A DNA stretch of 61,479 bases from an uncultured Prevotella sp. (GTDB lineage: Bacteria > Bacteroidota > Bacteroidia > Bacteroidales > Bacteroidaceae): NCBI GenBank assembly GCA_947177775.1, contig CAMWVS010000011.1:1-61479 (forward strand), written 5' to 3'. The notes beneath the pieces were generated by a model. It worked only from the letters and a program-made list of their open reading frames with translations. It had not been told where the DNA came from and did not search any database. Each line of letters opens with the position of its first letter. Positions within the stretch are counted from its first letter, which is position 1. The translations under genes and the position numbers were made by a program. Shown one piece after another: positions 8,550 through 17,178 of the stretch.

Positions 8550-8942
8550 ATGGACTATATATTTGAAACAAGGATGCTGGTGCGCGACTATGAGTGCGAC
8601 ATCGAGGGCATCGTGAACAACGCCAACTATCTCCACTACGCGGAACATACGCGCCATCTGTTCCTGAAAGAGCGCGGACTGAGCTTTGCCGACATGCACC
8701 GGCGCGGCACAGACGCCGTCGTGGCACGGATGAACCTGCAGTATAAGACACCGCTGAGATGTGACGACGAGCTTATCTCACGGTTGGCCGTCCGCAAAGA
8801 AGGTCTGCGATATGTATTCCATCAGGACATCTTCCGCGCTTCCGACAACAAGCTGTGCTTCCGGGGAGTGATTGATGTTGTGTGTCTTGTTGACGGACGA
8901 TTGGCATCAAGCAAGGAATACGACGCGGCGTTGCTGGACTAA
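8550..8942 (+). CDS. acyl-CoA thioesterase, hotdog fold (4HBT/YbgC-like)
   Basis: The 130-residue single hotdog domain has the family motif VRDYECDIEGIVNNANYLHY, with Asp17 in the position of the catalytic aspartate of 4-hydroxybenzoyl-CoA thioesterase-type enzymes. The sequence then follows the usual path (FADMHRRGTDAVVARMNLQY, strand-rich C-terminus). It is expected to hydrolyse acyl-CoA or acyl-ACP thioesters in the cytoplasm. Its physiological substrate is not indicated by its neighbours (DUF2851 upstream, dprA downstream). Confidence 0.88.
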   Translation: MDYIFETRMLVRDYECDIEGIVNNANYLHYAEHTRHLFLKERGLSFADMHRRGTDAVVARMNLQYKTPLRCDDELISRLAVRKEGLRYVFHQDIFRASDNKLCFRGVIDVVCLVDGRLASSKEYDAALLD

Positions 8943-9012
8943 TGCAGTTTGAGTACGGCTCTTCATTTAGCCAGACAATATGATGACAACAGCAACCGTT
9001 TCGTGTGCAGTA

Positions 9013-9122
9013 TTACACGGCTCACGTAACGGTGTTACATGAGCCGTGTAACAGTGTAACGCGGGCCGTGTAACATTGTTACGTGAACCGTGTAACAGTG
9101 TTACGTGAACCGTGTAACATAT
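9013..9122. repeat. five tandem 22-bp palindromic units
   Basis: Five contiguous 22-bp units start at 9013, 9035, 9057, 9079 and 9101. The consensus is TTAC-RYG-RNC-CGTGTAAC-ANTG, and each unit is itself a small palindrome (GTTAC...GTAAC). Units four and five are identical except for the last bases. There are no spacers. The array lies in the 343-base gap between the thioesterase and dprA; the rest of that gap (8943-9012, 9123-9285) shows nothing clear. Confidence 0.9.
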
Positions 9123-9285
9123 TTAGATTTAAACTGCATATTCTTAAAAAGCTGTGGCATTTCGGGAAAGGTATTTCTTGGAGGGATGAGAGTGGAGGAA
9201 GGAATGGGAATAGCGTGTCAAACATATCTCCCTCCCCACTCCACAAAATCCACCCTCCGCAAACAACCAAAAGAACAAAGACCAG

Positions 9286-10407
9286 ATGGAATCTCTATAC
9301 GCAATGGCGCTGACGCGCATAAGCAACTTCAACTTTCAGACGGCGCTGACCCTCTATCGCGAGATGGGCAGCGCCACGGCCGTATATGAACACCGGACGG
9401 ACATCGGCGATGTCATAGAGGGCTGTACGCCGCGGCTTATTGCAGCACTGCGCGACTGGGGAGAGCCGCTGAAACGGGCCGAAACGGAGGCCGCTTTCAT
9501 GCAGAAACACGGCATAAAGGCGCTCACACCGGCTGACGAGGCCTATCCCCAACGGCTTCTTGAATGCGCCGATGCGCCGTTGGTTGTCTACAGCAAGGGC
9601 GCGGGAAGCCTCAACCGCCGACGCATGGTCAGCATCGTAGGGACGCGCCACTGCACAGCCTACGGCCAGGATCTCATCAGACGCTTCACCAACGGTCTGC
9701 GGGATATATGCCCCGAGGTCACGATTGTTAGCGGACTGGCCTACGGCGTGGACATCTGTGCTCATCGCGAGGCACTGAGATGCGGCTACGAGACAGTAGG
9801 AGTGCTGGCCCACGGCCTTGACTATCTCTATCCGCCGCGCCATCGCGACACCGCCGTGGAAATGCTCAGTCAAGGCGGCCTCGTCACGGAATTCATGTCC
9901 GGCACCAACGCCGACAAGGTCAACTTCGTCCGGCGCAACCGCATCATCGCCGGAATGGCCGACGCTACCATCGTCGTTGAATCGGCGGCAAAAGGCGGAA
10001 GCCTCATCACGGCGTCAATAGCCCGCAGCTATGGCCGCGACGTCTTCGCCTTCCCGGGAGCGGTTGGTGCGCCTTATTCCGAAGGCTGCAACAATCTCAT
10101 CCGTGACAACGGCGCCGCGCTGATTACCTCAGCCGAAGACTTCGTCCATGCCATGGGCTGGAATGACGACGCCGCGCTCAGCAAGGCCAAGGCCACGGGC
10201 ATTGAGCGACAGCTCTTCCCCGCCCTCGACAGCGACGAACAGGCGATTGTCGATCTTCTGAATCACACCAATGACCTCCAGATAAACATAATCACAGTCA
10301 AGACAGGACTTCCCGTCAGCCGCGTGACTGCCCTTCTTTTCCAACTGGAAATGAAAGGCGTAATCAAGCCTTTGGCAGGCGGAATGTATCATCTGATAAT
10401 AAGTTAG
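9286..10407 (+). CDS. dprA: DNA-processing protein DprA
   Basis: The 373-residue protein loads RecA onto incoming single-stranded DNA during natural transformation. It has an N-terminal helical part (MESLYAMALTRISNFNFQTA), the central Rossmann-type DprA/Smf domain (MVSIVGTRHCTAYGQDL, VSGLAYGVDICAHREAL, VNFVRRNRIIAGMADAT, AAKGGSLITASIA) and a C-terminal winged-helix-like tail (VSRVTALLFQLEMKG). The length is normal. It follows the 22-bp palindrome array, and no other late competence gene is adjacent, although a ComEA-like protein lies at 39406. Confidence 0.96.
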   Translation: MESLYAMALTRISNFNFQTALTLYREMGSATAVYEHRTDIGDVIEGCTPRLIAALRDWGEPLKRAETEAAFMQKHGIKALTPADEAYPQRLLECADAPLVVYSKGAGSLNRRRMVSIVGTRHCTAYGQDLIRRFTNGLRDICPEVTIVSGLAYGVDICAHREALRCGYETVGVLAHGLDYLYPPRHRDTAVEMLSQGGLVTEFMSGTNADKVNFVRRNRIIAGMADATIVVESAAKGGSLITASIARSYGRDVFAFPGAVGAPYSEGCNNLIRDNGAALITSAEDFVHAMGWNDDAALSKAKATGIERQLFPALDSDEQAIVDLLNHTNDLQINIITVKTGLPVSRVTALLFQLEMKGVIKPLAGGMYHLIIS

Positions 10408-10536
10408 GAAGATATAAAGAGAGGATAAAGGCCGACAGCAGCCTGAAAAGCAGGACATGCTATTTCCATTTCATCACCATATCCTTTCTTAAATTCCATT
10501 ACATCATATAATATCTACAGAACAACAGAAAGAAAC

Positions 10537-11514
10537 ATGAAGATAGGAAACATCGAATTTGGCCCCCGGCCGCTCTTCCTCGCACCGATGGAAGACGTGA
10601 CCGACATCGGCTTCCGCATGTTGTGCAAGCGTTTCGGGGCAGCAATGGTCTACACGGAGTTTGTCAGTGCCGAGGCATTGGTGCGCTCGGTGCAGTCCAC
10701 TGTAAACAAACTGACAATCAGTGACGAAGAGCGGCCGGTGGGAATACAAATCTACGGACGCGACACTGACGCCATGGTTGAGGCGGCGCGCATCGTCGAA
10801 CAGGCCGGACCGGACCTCATCGACCTCAATTTCGGATGTCCGGTGAAGAAGGTCGCAGGCAAAGGGGCCGGCGCCGGAATGCTTCAGAACATTCCGCTCA
10901 TGCTTGACATCACACGCCGTGTCGTGGATGCCGTCCGACTTCCCGTAACGGTGAAGACCCGTCTGGGATGGGACAGTGACCATCTCGTAATCACCGAGCT
11001 GGCCGAGCAGCTGCAGGACTGCGGCATCGCGGCACTGACAATCCACGGCCGCACCCGTGCCCAGATGTACACCGGACAGGCCGACTGGTCGCTCATCGGT
11101 GAAATTAAGAACAACCCGCGCATAAAAATCCCAATTATAGGAAACGGCGACATCACCTCTGCCGAAGAAGCGCAACAGGCTTTCAACCGTTATGGCGTGG
11201 ATGCAGTAATGATAGGACGTGCGACATTCGGCCGTCCATGGATATTCGGAGAAACGTCCAGAACCTCTTCCCTCACTCTCTCCGACAAGATTGACATCCT
11301 CATCGAGATGCTTAACATCAACGTCGAGCGTATTGACGAATACCGTGGTATTCTTCACACACGCCGCCACCTGGCCGCCACGCCTATATTCAAGGGCATT
11401 CCTGATTTCCGCCAGACACGCATTGCCATGCTTCGGGCAGAGACTGTGGCAGAACTGACTGCAATTCTGGAGGATATCCGCAAGCGACTAACAGAACAAA
11501 CGATTGAAAGTTAA
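10537..11514 (+). CDS. dusB: tRNA-dihydrouridine synthase DusB
   Basis: The 325-residue FMN enzyme reduces uridine to dihydrouridine in the tRNA D-loop. Family signatures are visible: APMEDVTDIGFRMLCKRFG near the start, LNFGCPVKKVAGKGAGAGML with the catalytic Cys, KTRLGWD, and IIGNGDI and MIGRATFGRPWIF in the phosphate-binding part of the TIM barrel. The helical C-terminal tRNA-binding domain follows. The gene ends 2 bases before a long hairpin shared with the convergent NUDIX gene. Confidence 0.95.
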   Translation: MKIGNIEFGPRPLFLAPMEDVTDIGFRMLCKRFGAAMVYTEFVSAEALVRSVQSTVNKLTISDEERPVGIQIYGRDTDAMVEAARIVEQAGPDLIDLNFGCPVKKVAGKGAGAGMLQNIPLMLDITRRVVDAVRLPVTVKTRLGWDSDHLVITELAEQLQDCGIAALTIHGRTRAQMYTGQADWSLIGEIKNNPRIKIPIIGNGDITSAEEAQQAFNRYGVDAVMIGRATFGRPWIFGETSRTSSLTLSDKIDILIEMLNINVERIDEYRGILHTRRHLAATPIFKGIPDFRQTRIAMLRAETVAELTAILEDIRKRLTEQTIES

Positions 11515-11516
11515 AA

Positions 11517-11634
11517 GGTAAGAGTTATGGTATGAGAGCTGTGATTATCTTCCATTGCCGGATTACAAGAATAACCGGACATCCGTTTACTACATAACAG
11601 GAATAATCACAACTCCCATACCACAACTCTTACC
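11517..11634 (-). terminator. long-armed hairpin between convergent dusB and NUDIX genes
   Basis: 32-base arms (11517-11548 and 11603-11634) beginning GGTAAGAGTT and ending AACTCTTACC enclose a 54-base loop. The three mismatches are A-C or C-A in plus RNA and all become G-U pairs in minus RNA. The stem is thus fully paired only in the NUDIX-side transcript. It probably ends or protects that mRNA. Confidence 0.6.
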
Positions 11635-11638
11635 TCAT

Positions 11639-12175
11639 CTATTTAACACGCCTATGTTCCTCAAGAAACTTTCTCATGGCATGACGTATGGAACGCAGAC
11701 CGAACTGTTCGGTGTGTATATCCCCTATCGGCAGCCAGAAACATTCGGCGGCATCATCGGCGGCCACAGGCTGACAGCCCTCAGCCACTGTACAGGCAAA
11801 AAACATATCGAGCGTGTGAAGCTCCATGCCGGAATAGATGTAGATGTTCGGCAGACTGAAAAGATAGTCTGTTGAAACGACCTCCAGTCCGGTCTCTTCC
11901 AACACTTCACGTGCGATGCCCTCCTCGGCTGTCTCGTCATTATCGACAAACCCGCCCGGCAGGTCGAGCATTCCCTTGGCCGGTTCCTTGCCGCGACGCT
12001 CTACGAGCAGTTCGCCTCGTTCGTTCAGGATGAATGCAGCCGTCGCCGCACTCGGATTCTGATAGTACACGAAGCCGCAATTATCGCATTTACGGCTTTT
12101 CTCGTTGTTCACATCAAAGTGCTTACTTCCGCACTTCGGACAGTATTTGAATTTCTCTAACGGATGGATATCCAT
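11639..12175 (-). CDS. NUDIX hydrolase with N-terminal zinc ribbon
   Basis: The 178-residue protein starts at the ATG at 12175 (MDIHPLEKFKYC), preceded by AAAGAAGAT; a longer frame to 12217 lacks support. An N-terminal zinc ribbon (CPKCGSKHF...CDNCGFVYY) is followed by a Nudix box (GGFVDNDETAEEGIAREV-LEETG, with REV-LEETG intact). This layout resembles NADH pyrophosphatase-like Nudix enzymes of Bacteroidetes that hydrolyse nucleoside diphosphate derivatives. It is the last gene of a minus-strand run with the CPBP protease (45 bases upstream). Confidence 0.9.
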   Translation of the reverse strand: MDIHPLEKFKYCPKCGSKHFDVNNEKSRKCDNCGFVYYQNPSAATAAFILNERGELLVERRGKEPAKGMLDLPGGFVDNDETAEEGIAREVLEETGLEVVSTDYLFSLPNIYIYSGMELHTLDMFFACTVAEGCQPVAADDAAECFWLPIGDIHTEQFGLRSIRHAMRKFLEEHRRVK

Positions 12176-12220
12176 AATCTTCTTTATGTTAGGTGTTAGG
12201 ATTGAGAAGTCTGACAATCA

Positions 12221-13009
12221 TTACTGAACCGTAGACGTTTCGGTAGCTTCGGCCTTTCTCATCCTGAGGTTCAGCTGAAACAGAGCAGGCAGAAATATCA
12301 GGAACGAGAATCCTACGGCCATCAGAACACGCCGTGTGTCACCTCCGAACAAATCAGAAAGCGTGGCTTCCGGATTCGGCATGACATTATACATTACGTA
12401 TGCAATAGAGTTGTTCACCCAATGGTAGGCCACACCCGGCACGATGCTGTCCGTACGCATATACATCCATCCCAGCAGCAGTCCCACAAGCATGGCATGG
12501 GGTATCTGGGCCGGATTGGCGTGAACAACGGCAAACAACACAGCCGACAGAACCACAGCAATCCACGGACGAGACACCGCAGACAACAACGAACGCAGTA
12601 TGGCTCCGCGGAAAACCATTTCCTCCACCAGCGGTGCCAGCAGACCCACAGCCACATAGCCCCAGCGGTCACGCAGAATCATGTCGAACTGTCCCTCCGC
12701 CCAGTTGGGAAGCTCCGGGAGTTGCTCCTGAAGCCATACCGACGGTATTATGGCACCGGCCGCGGCCACGCCGGCCCACATAAGGACGAGCCACTGACGC
12801 GAACGGACATAGCTGCGCGACAGAACTGACCAGCGGGCTGTCACAAACACGGCAGCGGCAACAATACTGCTCAGGGCCGACATCACGACAAGCATCATCG
12901 GAGTCATGTCAGGCGTATCCGTAACGTATGGCCACAGGACTTTCACACCGGCCGAACAGCCAATCTGGATGGCGGCGAAAACCAACAGAAAAACTAAGGC
13001 ATTCTTCAT
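12221..13009 (-). CDS. CPBP family intramembrane glutamic endopeptidase
   Basis: The 262-residue membrane protein has about seven hydrophobic segments. It carries the CPBP/Abi motifs: the glutamate pair and arginine in EEMVFRG (Glu129, Glu130, Arg134), the histidine in AVVHANPAQIPH, and HWVNN near the last helices. The family contains Rce1-like prenyl-protein proteases and bacteriocin-immunity proteins; in Bacteroidetes the targets are mostly unknown. It lies between ribF and the NUDIX gene on the same strand. Confidence 0.9.
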   Translation of the reverse strand: MKNALVFLLVFAAIQIGCSAGVKVLWPYVTDTPDMTPMMLVVMSALSSIVAAAVFVTARWSVLSRSYVRSRQWLVLMWAGVAAAGAIIPSVWLQEQLPELPNWAEGQFDMILRDRWGYVAVGLLAPLVEEMVFRGAILRSLLSAVSRPWIAVVLSAVLFAVVHANPAQIPHAMLVGLLLGWMYMRTDSIVPGVAYHWVNNSIAYVMYNVMPNPEATLSDLFGGDTRRVLMAVGFSFLIFLPALFQLNLRMRKAEATETSTVQ

Positions 13010-13113
13010 TTTCTTTATCTTTTGTTTCTTATTTCGTTCTTGATTCGTTCCATTTCCGTATCTTATACTTTAGTATCGTTCCTCCGGACACCGACAGGCC
13101 GGATACCATGAAA

Positions 13114-14061
13114 TCAGCCATTGCCGGTAACGGAGCCCAATACCGCCCTCGCTGCGGCTTCATCCTCTGCCAGCCGGGCGGCCAGCTCCTCACCACTTCG
13201 GAATTTACACTCACCGCGCAGACGACTGACAAACGATACTGCCATACGCTGACCGTATATATCGCCGCTGAAACCGAATACATGCACCTCCAGCGTCATT
13301 CTCTCTCCTCCAAACGTAGGACGCATGCCGATGTTCATCATACCGCCAAGCTGCCGACCGGCCGATGGCAGACTTACCTTCACGGCATAGACACCTGAAG
13401 CCGGTATCAGCTGTGACTCGTCATCAGGAAGGATATTTGCGGTCGGGAAACCGAGACGCCTACCTATACGCTCACCGGCAACCACCGTGCCGGCCAGCAT
13501 ATACGGATAGCCGAGACAGCGGGCTGCCATGGTTACCTCTCCCTCGCATAGCAAGGAGCGGATTACCGACGAGCTGACACCGACACCGCCAACCACCAGA
13601 GGCTCGCCACGCAAGACTTCCATGCCCATGTCTTTCCCGTAGCCAACATAATCGTCGAAACCGTCACTGCGTCCGGATCCGAAACGGCTGTCATATCCTG
13701 TGACAAGCACTTTGACACCAAGCCGTTTCAAAAGAACCTCACTCATGAAGTCGCGGGCCGTCAAGGACGCCATGCGGCGATTGAACGGAAGAACCACACA
13801 CCTGTCGACATCTGTCTGTGAAAGCAGTTGAATACGTTCTGTGAAAGTTGTAAGCATCCGGGGGCAATATTCAGAGTCAAGCACCTGACGCGGATGGCGG
13901 TCGAAAGTGACCACAAGCGATGGCAGCGAACGCCGGGCGGCCTCTTCCGTTACCTGCCGTATCAGATGGCGGTGGCCGCAGTGGACTCCGTCAAAGAAGC
14001 CGATTGTCGCCACACAGGCCACGGCTTCTGATTTTCCTTCGTCTAATGTTATTATATCCAT
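13114..14061 (-). CDS. ribF: bifunctional riboflavin kinase/FAD synthetase
   Basis: The 315-residue enzyme makes FMN and FAD from riboflavin. The N-terminal nucleotidyltransferase domain shows GFFDGVHCGHRHLIRQV (the HxGH-type site). The C-terminal kinase domain shows GRRLGFPTANILPDDE and later GGMMNIGMRPTFGGERMTLE. The start codon overlaps the stop of the upstream Ca2+-ATPase gene by one base (TAATG at 14063-14059), indicating translational coupling or at least co-transcription. Confidence 0.96.
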   Translation of the reverse strand: MDIITLDEGKSEAVACVATIGFFDGVHCGHRHLIRQVTEEAARRSLPSLVVTFDRHPRQVLDSEYCPRMLTTFTERIQLLSQTDVDRCVVLPFNRRMASLTARDFMSEVLLKRLGVKVLVTGYDSRFGSGRSDGFDDYVGYGKDMGMEVLRGEPLVVGGVGVSSSVIRSLLCEGEVTMAARCLGYPYMLAGTVVAGERIGRRLGFPTANILPDDESQLIPASGVYAVKVSLPSAGRQLGGMMNIGMRPTFGGERMTLEVHVFGFSGDIYGQRMAVSFVSRLRGECKFRSGEELAARLAEDEAAARAVLGSVTGNG

Positions 14062-16784
14062 TACTCTTCTGTGTTCTCTTTTGAAGTATTTCCCATTCCT
14101 CTACGGACAAGCCTCAACAGTTCGCCTACAATGAGTATGGGCGATGTCGCGAGCACAATCAGTCCCCAGGTGGAGGCGGAAAGGGGCACCGTGCGGAACA
14201 TCTCACCGCCAAATGTCACTATCAGCCACTGCCCGGCAAGGATGACTGCCAGCACAAGAACAAGACCCCTGTCGGCCGTCAGTCCGGCAATGGCCGACTT
14301 CGTGGTTCCCAGCGTTTTGGCATTCAGGAGATTCCACCACTGGAGCATTACGAAGACAGTGAAGAATATCGTGAGTTCCTCGGCCGATATGCCGGCCACA
14401 TGCTCGAAATAATAGAGCATGGCGAGCATCACTGCGAAGAACAACAGGCCGATGGCAGCTATCGCCTTGCCGGAATTCCACGTGATGATAAAAGCGTCAC
14501 GACTGCGCGGAGCCTCGTTCATAACGTCGTCTTCGGGAGGCAACGAGGCCAGAGCCATGGCCGCAAAGGTATCCATGATGAGGTTGACCCAGAGCATCTG
14601 GGTTATAGTGAGCGGCAGCTCCGTTCCGATGAAAGAACCTCCCAACACAAGCAACAACGCCGTCACGTTGACAACAAGCTGAAAAAATATGAACCGCTGT
14701 ATGTTCCTGTAGAGCGAGCGCCCCCAGCGTACGGCCCTGACAATACTGTTGAAGGAATCGTCCATGAGCGTCATGTCGCTCGCGTTCTTTGCCACGCTTG
14801 TGCCCGAACCGAGCGAAAGACCGACGTGGGCATGATTGAGAGCCGGCGCGTCGTTGGTTCCGTCGCCGGTCACGGCCACCACCTCACCCCTCTGCTGGAG
14901 CAGATTGACCAGCCTCTGCTTGTCGGCAGGACGGGCACGGCTCATCACTTTCAGTCCGCCAATGCGTCTGAAAGCCTCCTCGTCGCTGAGAGCGGCAAAC
15001 TCCGGCCCTGTGATGGAAGCCTCCGTGGATGACGAAGACGACTCCTCCGCTTCGTGCAAGGCTGCCTTATCCTTATTTAGAGTTTCTTCTCCAGATTCTT
15101 GAATGTCTGTTCCGACGACACCTATCTGCCGTGCAATCTCCATCGCCGTGGCCGTCGTGTCGCCTGTCACGATTTTAACGTCAATACCGGCAGCACGACA
15201 ACTGCTCACTGCCGCCGGCACTTCCGGACGCAACGGATCACTGATAGCTGCCACGGCCTGAAGCGTGAGATGGGCGACATCTGCTGTGTCAGCCGCCTTG
15301 CAGGCGAAAGCCAGAGTACGCATAGCCTGGGATTGCCATCCGGCCAGAACACTCTCCATCTGGCGACGGACCGTGTCCGGCATGTCACAGCAGGCCATGA
15401 CAATCTCCGGCGCCCCCTTGACAAAAAGGATTCTCCCTTCTGCCGTGTCACACAAAGTAGCCATATACTTCCGCTCCGTCGAGAACGGAACACGTTCCAC
15501 GATTCCAGCGGCAGAGCGCACCAACGTGTAATCAATTCCCCTGATGACCAGATGGCGCAACAAAGCCACTTCCGTGGGATTGCCGATACCGCTGTCACCG
15601 TCCAGCTCAGCCGTAGTATTGAGGGCAAAGTGAGTCAGGAGAAGCTCCTCCGGTTCCCCATAATGCGGAAGAGAAGCGTGGAGAGCCTGTGATGGAAGAA
15701 GGTCTGACGGCCGGGAATATTCAATTTCCCTCACGGTCATCCTGTTCTGCGTAAGCGTTCCGGTCTTGTCCGTACATATCACGGTTACGGCCCCCATCGT
15801 CTCACAGGCGTGCAGCCTGCGCACAAGATTGTTTGTTTTCAACATCCGGCGCATGTTGAGCGCCAAAGCCAGCGTAACGGCCATCGGAAGCCCCTCCGGA
15901 ACAGCCATGACTATTAGCGTCACAGCCATCATGAAGTAACGGAGCACGGTTGAGGCCATCTCTATATAATTGTCCGTGTGCCACAAAGGCCGGGTCAGAA
16001 TGTCATGACCGAGAAAGACGACAAACGCCGTCACGGCCACGCCCGTACCCACTTTGCTTATCATAGCGGCCAAACGGTCAAGCTGCCCGCTCAGCGGAGT
16101 TTTCACGCCGGTCATCTCCGTAGACTTGCCGGCCACACGACCAATCTCGGTCGCATCGCCGACGGCGGTCACCCGCATACGTCCCGTACCGCCCATGACC
16201 ATGGTCGAACGCAGCATAACATCCTCCGGGTAGGTGGCTTCGCCATCACGCTCGCCGTCTTCGCCGACAACCCGTTTCCTTGCCATAGGCTCACCGGTCA
16301 GGGCTGACTCGTCCGTTTCAATACCGACTGCCTCGATAAGCTGTCCGTCGGCCGGAATTTCGTCGCCTGTCTCCAGCACTACAATATCGCCGACAACAAC
16401 ATCACGCCGCGGAATCTCCATCACACGGCCCTCACGGACAACCTTCACGGGCTGTTCTTCGTTCATGGCCGTCAGGACATTGAAACGCCGGGCGGCGTCA
16501 CGCTCAAAATAGAAGCCGACGGTTGTGGCAAGGAAAACAGCCAGAAAAATACCTATTGATTCTGCAAACTCACCCTCGATAAAGGCAAGAACCAGCGACA
16601 CGACGGCCGCAACAAGCAATATCTTGATTATCGGATCATTATACTTCTCAATATACAAACGCCACATCGGCGTACGCTCAGGCGGTGTGAGCATGTTCAA
16701 ACCGTGAAGTCGCCGGCTCTCCTCCACCTGTGCAGAGTTCAGCCCTGACGCTGTCGGGTCATGATAGTTTGATGTATTATCCAT
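14061..16784 (-). CDS. calcium-translocating P-type ATPase (PMCA type)
   Basis: The 907-residue P2-type ATPase has an N-terminal cation-ATPase region (GLNSAQVEESRRLHGLN) and the actuator loop ESALTGEP. The phosphorylation site is CTDKTGTLTQNRMTV. The nucleotide-binding region shows KGAPEIV, and the hinge VTGDGTNDAPALNHAHVG leads into the C-terminal transport helices with NLIMDTFAAMALAS. The family exports Ca2+ at the expense of ATP. Transcription probably continues into ribF and perhaps the CPBP and NUDIX genes. A minus-strand TACCTTTG -7 element (16817-16810) lies about 25 bases upstream. Confidence 0.93.
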   Translation of the reverse strand: MDNTSNYHDPTASGLNSAQVEESRRLHGLNMLTPPERTPMWRLYIEKYNDPIIKILLVAAVVSLVLAFIEGEFAESIGIFLAVFLATTVGFYFERDAARRFNVLTAMNEEQPVKVVREGRVMEIPRRDVVVGDIVVLETGDEIPADGQLIEAVGIETDESALTGEPMARKRVVGEDGERDGEATYPEDVMLRSTMVMGGTGRMRVTAVGDATEIGRVAGKSTEMTGVKTPLSGQLDRLAAMISKVGTGVAVTAFVVFLGHDILTRPLWHTDNYIEMASTVLRYFMMAVTLIVMAVPEGLPMAVTLALALNMRRMLKTNNLVRRLHACETMGAVTVICTDKTGTLTQNRMTVREIEYSRPSDLLPSQALHASLPHYGEPEELLLTHFALNTTAELDGDSGIGNPTEVALLRHLVIRGIDYTLVRSAAGIVERVPFSTERKYMATLCDTAEGRILFVKGAPEIVMACCDMPDTVRRQMESVLAGWQSQAMRTLAFACKAADTADVAHLTLQAVAAISDPLRPEVPAAVSSCRAAGIDVKIVTGDTTATAMEIARQIGVVGTDIQESGEETLNKDKAALHEAEESSSSSTEASITGPEFAALSDEEAFRRIGGLKVMSRARPADKQRLVNLLQQRGEVVAVTGDGTNDAPALNHAHVGLSLGSGTSVAKNASDMTLMDDSFNSIVRAVRWGRSLYRNIQRFIFFQLVVNVTALLLVLGGSFIGTELPLTITQMLWVNLIMDTFAAMALASLPPEDDVMNEAPRSRDAFIITWNSGKAIAAIGLLFFAVMLAMLYYFEHVAGISAEELTIFFTVFVMLQWWNLLNAKTLGTTKSAIAGLTADRGLVLVLAVILAGQWLIVTFGGEMFRTVPLSASTWGLIVLATSPILIVGELLRLVRRGMGNTSKENTEE

Positions 16785-16996
16785 TACGAAACATCTGTAG
16801 AACAGGTTACAAAGGTAAATAAAAAAGGCTATATGCCGTTGTTCCGCATGATTTATTTAGTTTCTTTTTGCAAACATTCAACACCCCGGCAGTCTTCTCA
16901 GCCAGCCATGACCGTCGTCATTGCCTTTCCTCACACCATCACGGCTTTCCCTACACTATGTTCTCGCCTTGCGGCTAAAAATATTTAGCCCAAATA

Positions 16997-17028
16997 TTTG
17001 GCCGTTTCATTAATTTAATGTAACTTTG
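16997..17028 (+). promoter_or_regulatory. promoter of the tRNA gene
   Basis: TTTG (16997-17000), a 20-base spacer and TAACTTTG (17021-17028) match the Bacteroidetes consensus. A small palindrome (GGCTAAA-AATA-TTTAGCC, 16973-16990) sits directly upstream. Nothing else is seen in the gap from 16785. Confidence 0.8.
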
Positions 17029-17061
17029 CAACCGAATTCAGACCCTTACGCTGATTTCACC

Positions 17062-17135
17062 GGGCTTTTAGCTCAGTTGGTTAGAGCAACAGACTCATAA
17101 TCTGGAGGTCCTAGGTTCAAGCCCTAGATGGCCCA
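17062..17135 (+). tRNA. tRNA with anticodon CAT (probably elongator tRNA-Met)
   Basis: The cloverleaf is clear: acceptor GGGCTTT/ATGGCCC (with one T-T pair), D-arm GCTC-AGTTGGTTA-GAGC, anticodon loop CTCATAA with CAT, and T-arm CTAGG-TTCAAGC-CCTAG. CCA is not encoded. An elongator Met tRNA fits best. A lysidine-modified isoleucine tRNA (CAT) cannot be excluded by eye; the first pair is G1-C72, so it is not an initiator of the C1-A72 type. Confidence 0.9.
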
Positions 17136-17137
17136 CG

Positions 17138-17171
17138 AAAAAGCTGCAAACTTCGCGTTTGCAGCTTTTTT
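17138..17171. terminator. bidirectional terminator between tRNA and argB
   Basis: Perfect 14-base arms AAAAAGCTGCAAAC and GTTTGCAGCTTTTT flank a TTCGC loop, with a T-run on both strands. It ends the tRNA transcript on plus and the argB transcript on minus (argB stop at 17179). Confidence 0.88.
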
Positions 17172-17178
17172 GTTATTG

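Noticed and set aside
9013..9122. CRISPR-like array
   Set aside because: The 22-bp units are directly contiguous with no spacers, and no cas gene is in the window.
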